A stretch of 64,000 nucleotides of DNA from Campanula takesimana (lineage: Eukaryota > Streptophyta > Magnoliopsida > Asterales > Campanulaceae), in the NCBI GenBank assembly GCA_026119855.1, contig JAOWBW010000320.1, positions 1,054,001-1,118,000 on the forward strand, read 5' to 3'. Below are positions 63,192 through 64,000 of the stretch, in pieces. Made by a program: the position numbers and the translations under genes. The number at the start of each line of letters is the position of its first letter. Within the stretch, counting starts at the first letter, position 1. The notes under the pieces were generated by a model. That model was not told the origin of the DNA. It did not search any database and was given only the letters and a program-made list of their open reading frames with translations.

Positions 63192-64000
63192 TATTCATTT
63201 GAAACCCCTAAGAATGTGAGTTCCCATCTAGTGAACAATACAAATGTAAGGGAATACATTTATGCGCGCGCGCGTGCATACACAGATTCATCATAGGGAG
63301 AAATTCCAAAGAGAAAACCAAGTCCAGGAGTCTCTTCTAAATAACTTATGAAAGTCAGATGACCCTATCTTAGAAATAACAAATAGGATTGGTGAATGAT
63401 TTACTTATCTTTGCATCAGTTTCATCAAACTAGAGAGAAAAGTAGCCTCAGATTAACAAATATGAAAAGAAATAAAGCCCCATTGGCTTTTACAGCTTTA
63501 ACCATCCTCAAGTCCCTACGCGGCATCATTTTCCGTTAACGGCACGTGAGATACCCAACCTACGAGCATAGTTGTTGGCAAAAGTCGACAGGCGGGCGGG
63601 AGGTATCTAGAAAAGGCAAAGGGAGAGGCGGTGGAAAGGCGGTAAAATAGTGCAAAAAAGTAGTAAATATATATATATGCAACATATTTTACAAAGATTA
63701 AAACATGTTCTAAACAAGAATTTTGCACTAAATGCCACATGTAACAGTAACTTAACACAATTCAAACGCCAAAAGTGAGAATTCTACGACAAAAGGAACA
63801 TTAATTTAAACTATGATGTTCCAATCATCAAATAAGAAGTAATTTAAAAAGTGAAAATAAAAGCATGTAAGAAATGAGAATAGTATATTAAATTAAGTTA
63901 ATTTATAATGTCAAACTAATAATACCATACCTAGAGATGAACATACGAGTCTATGGGATAATGAAAACTTCAATGAGCAAGAAGAAGAGAACAACTTAAA
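63192..64000. other. Upstream intron or 5' region of the kinase gene, no exon seen
   Basis: A short GC/CG microsatellite lies at 63263-63275. Minus-strand translation of 63480-63760 shows no kinase-family N-terminus. The missing upstream exons are expected beyond the window. Confidence 0.5.

Noticed and set aside
63516..63758. N-terminal exon of the kinase gene
   Set aside because: The translation shows no family motif and runs through AT microsatellite. The true exon is expected beyond the window.

Overview
The window is nuclear DNA of a flowering plant, most likely a eudicot. Evidence: GT-AG introns, plant Copia and Gypsy LTR retrotransposons primed by initiator tRNA-Met or tRNA-Asp, many Stowaway and hAT miniature elements, and a plant-type ACT-domain Raf-like kinase gene. 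Well over half of the 64 kb is transposable-element DNA. I give no species.

Layout. 1-1027: host DNA with a probable FLX-like exon and a Stowaway MITE. 1033-14496: a complete young Sirevirus-like Copia element on the minus strand (TSD AATGA, 1.46 kb LTRs differing at roughly 8 sites), with gag, an intact pol and an extra 3' ORF that has its own TATA box, CT-rich leader and intron. 14756-17732: 5' LTR and leader of a truncated plus-strand Copia element carrying five related stem-loops. 17733-18030: a truncated hAT-like MITE. 18160-25262: an older, broken minus-strand TNT1-94-type Copia element (TSD TATCC) whose integrase is split by a second copy of the same MITE. 26700-36630: a degenerate plus-strand Gypsy element (TSD AGAAC) with no recognisable gag, an AT-hook/coiled-coil ORF in the gag position, an array of about 27 GTC/GAC stem-loop units and a frame-broken pol.

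37071-61307: the one clearly functional-looking host gene, minus strand. It is an ACT-domain Raf-like serine/threonine kinase of the STY8/STY17/STY46 type. I could place 14 exons with every splice junction in phase, giving the C-terminal 453 residues; the N-terminus lies beyond 64000. The coding DNA is only 1.36 kb in 24 kb because the introns hold a TRIM, a hAT element with two Stowaways nested in it, another hAT MITE, a 7.25 kb Athila-like element that keeps only gag-protease (42330-49579, TSD GTAAC), a Pack-MULE with a captured ubiquitin-interacting-motif exon (53554-55077, 9-bp TSD) and several Stowaways. 61308-64000 is upstream intron with a hAT element and a cluster of three Stowaways.

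Most interesting: the self-contained transcription unit in the 3' ORF of the Sirevirus-like element and the GGCGCA motif spread through that element; stem-loop families with compensatory changes in the truncated Copia element and in the Gypsy element; the AT-hook ORF; the gag-protease-only element; and the Pack-MULE.
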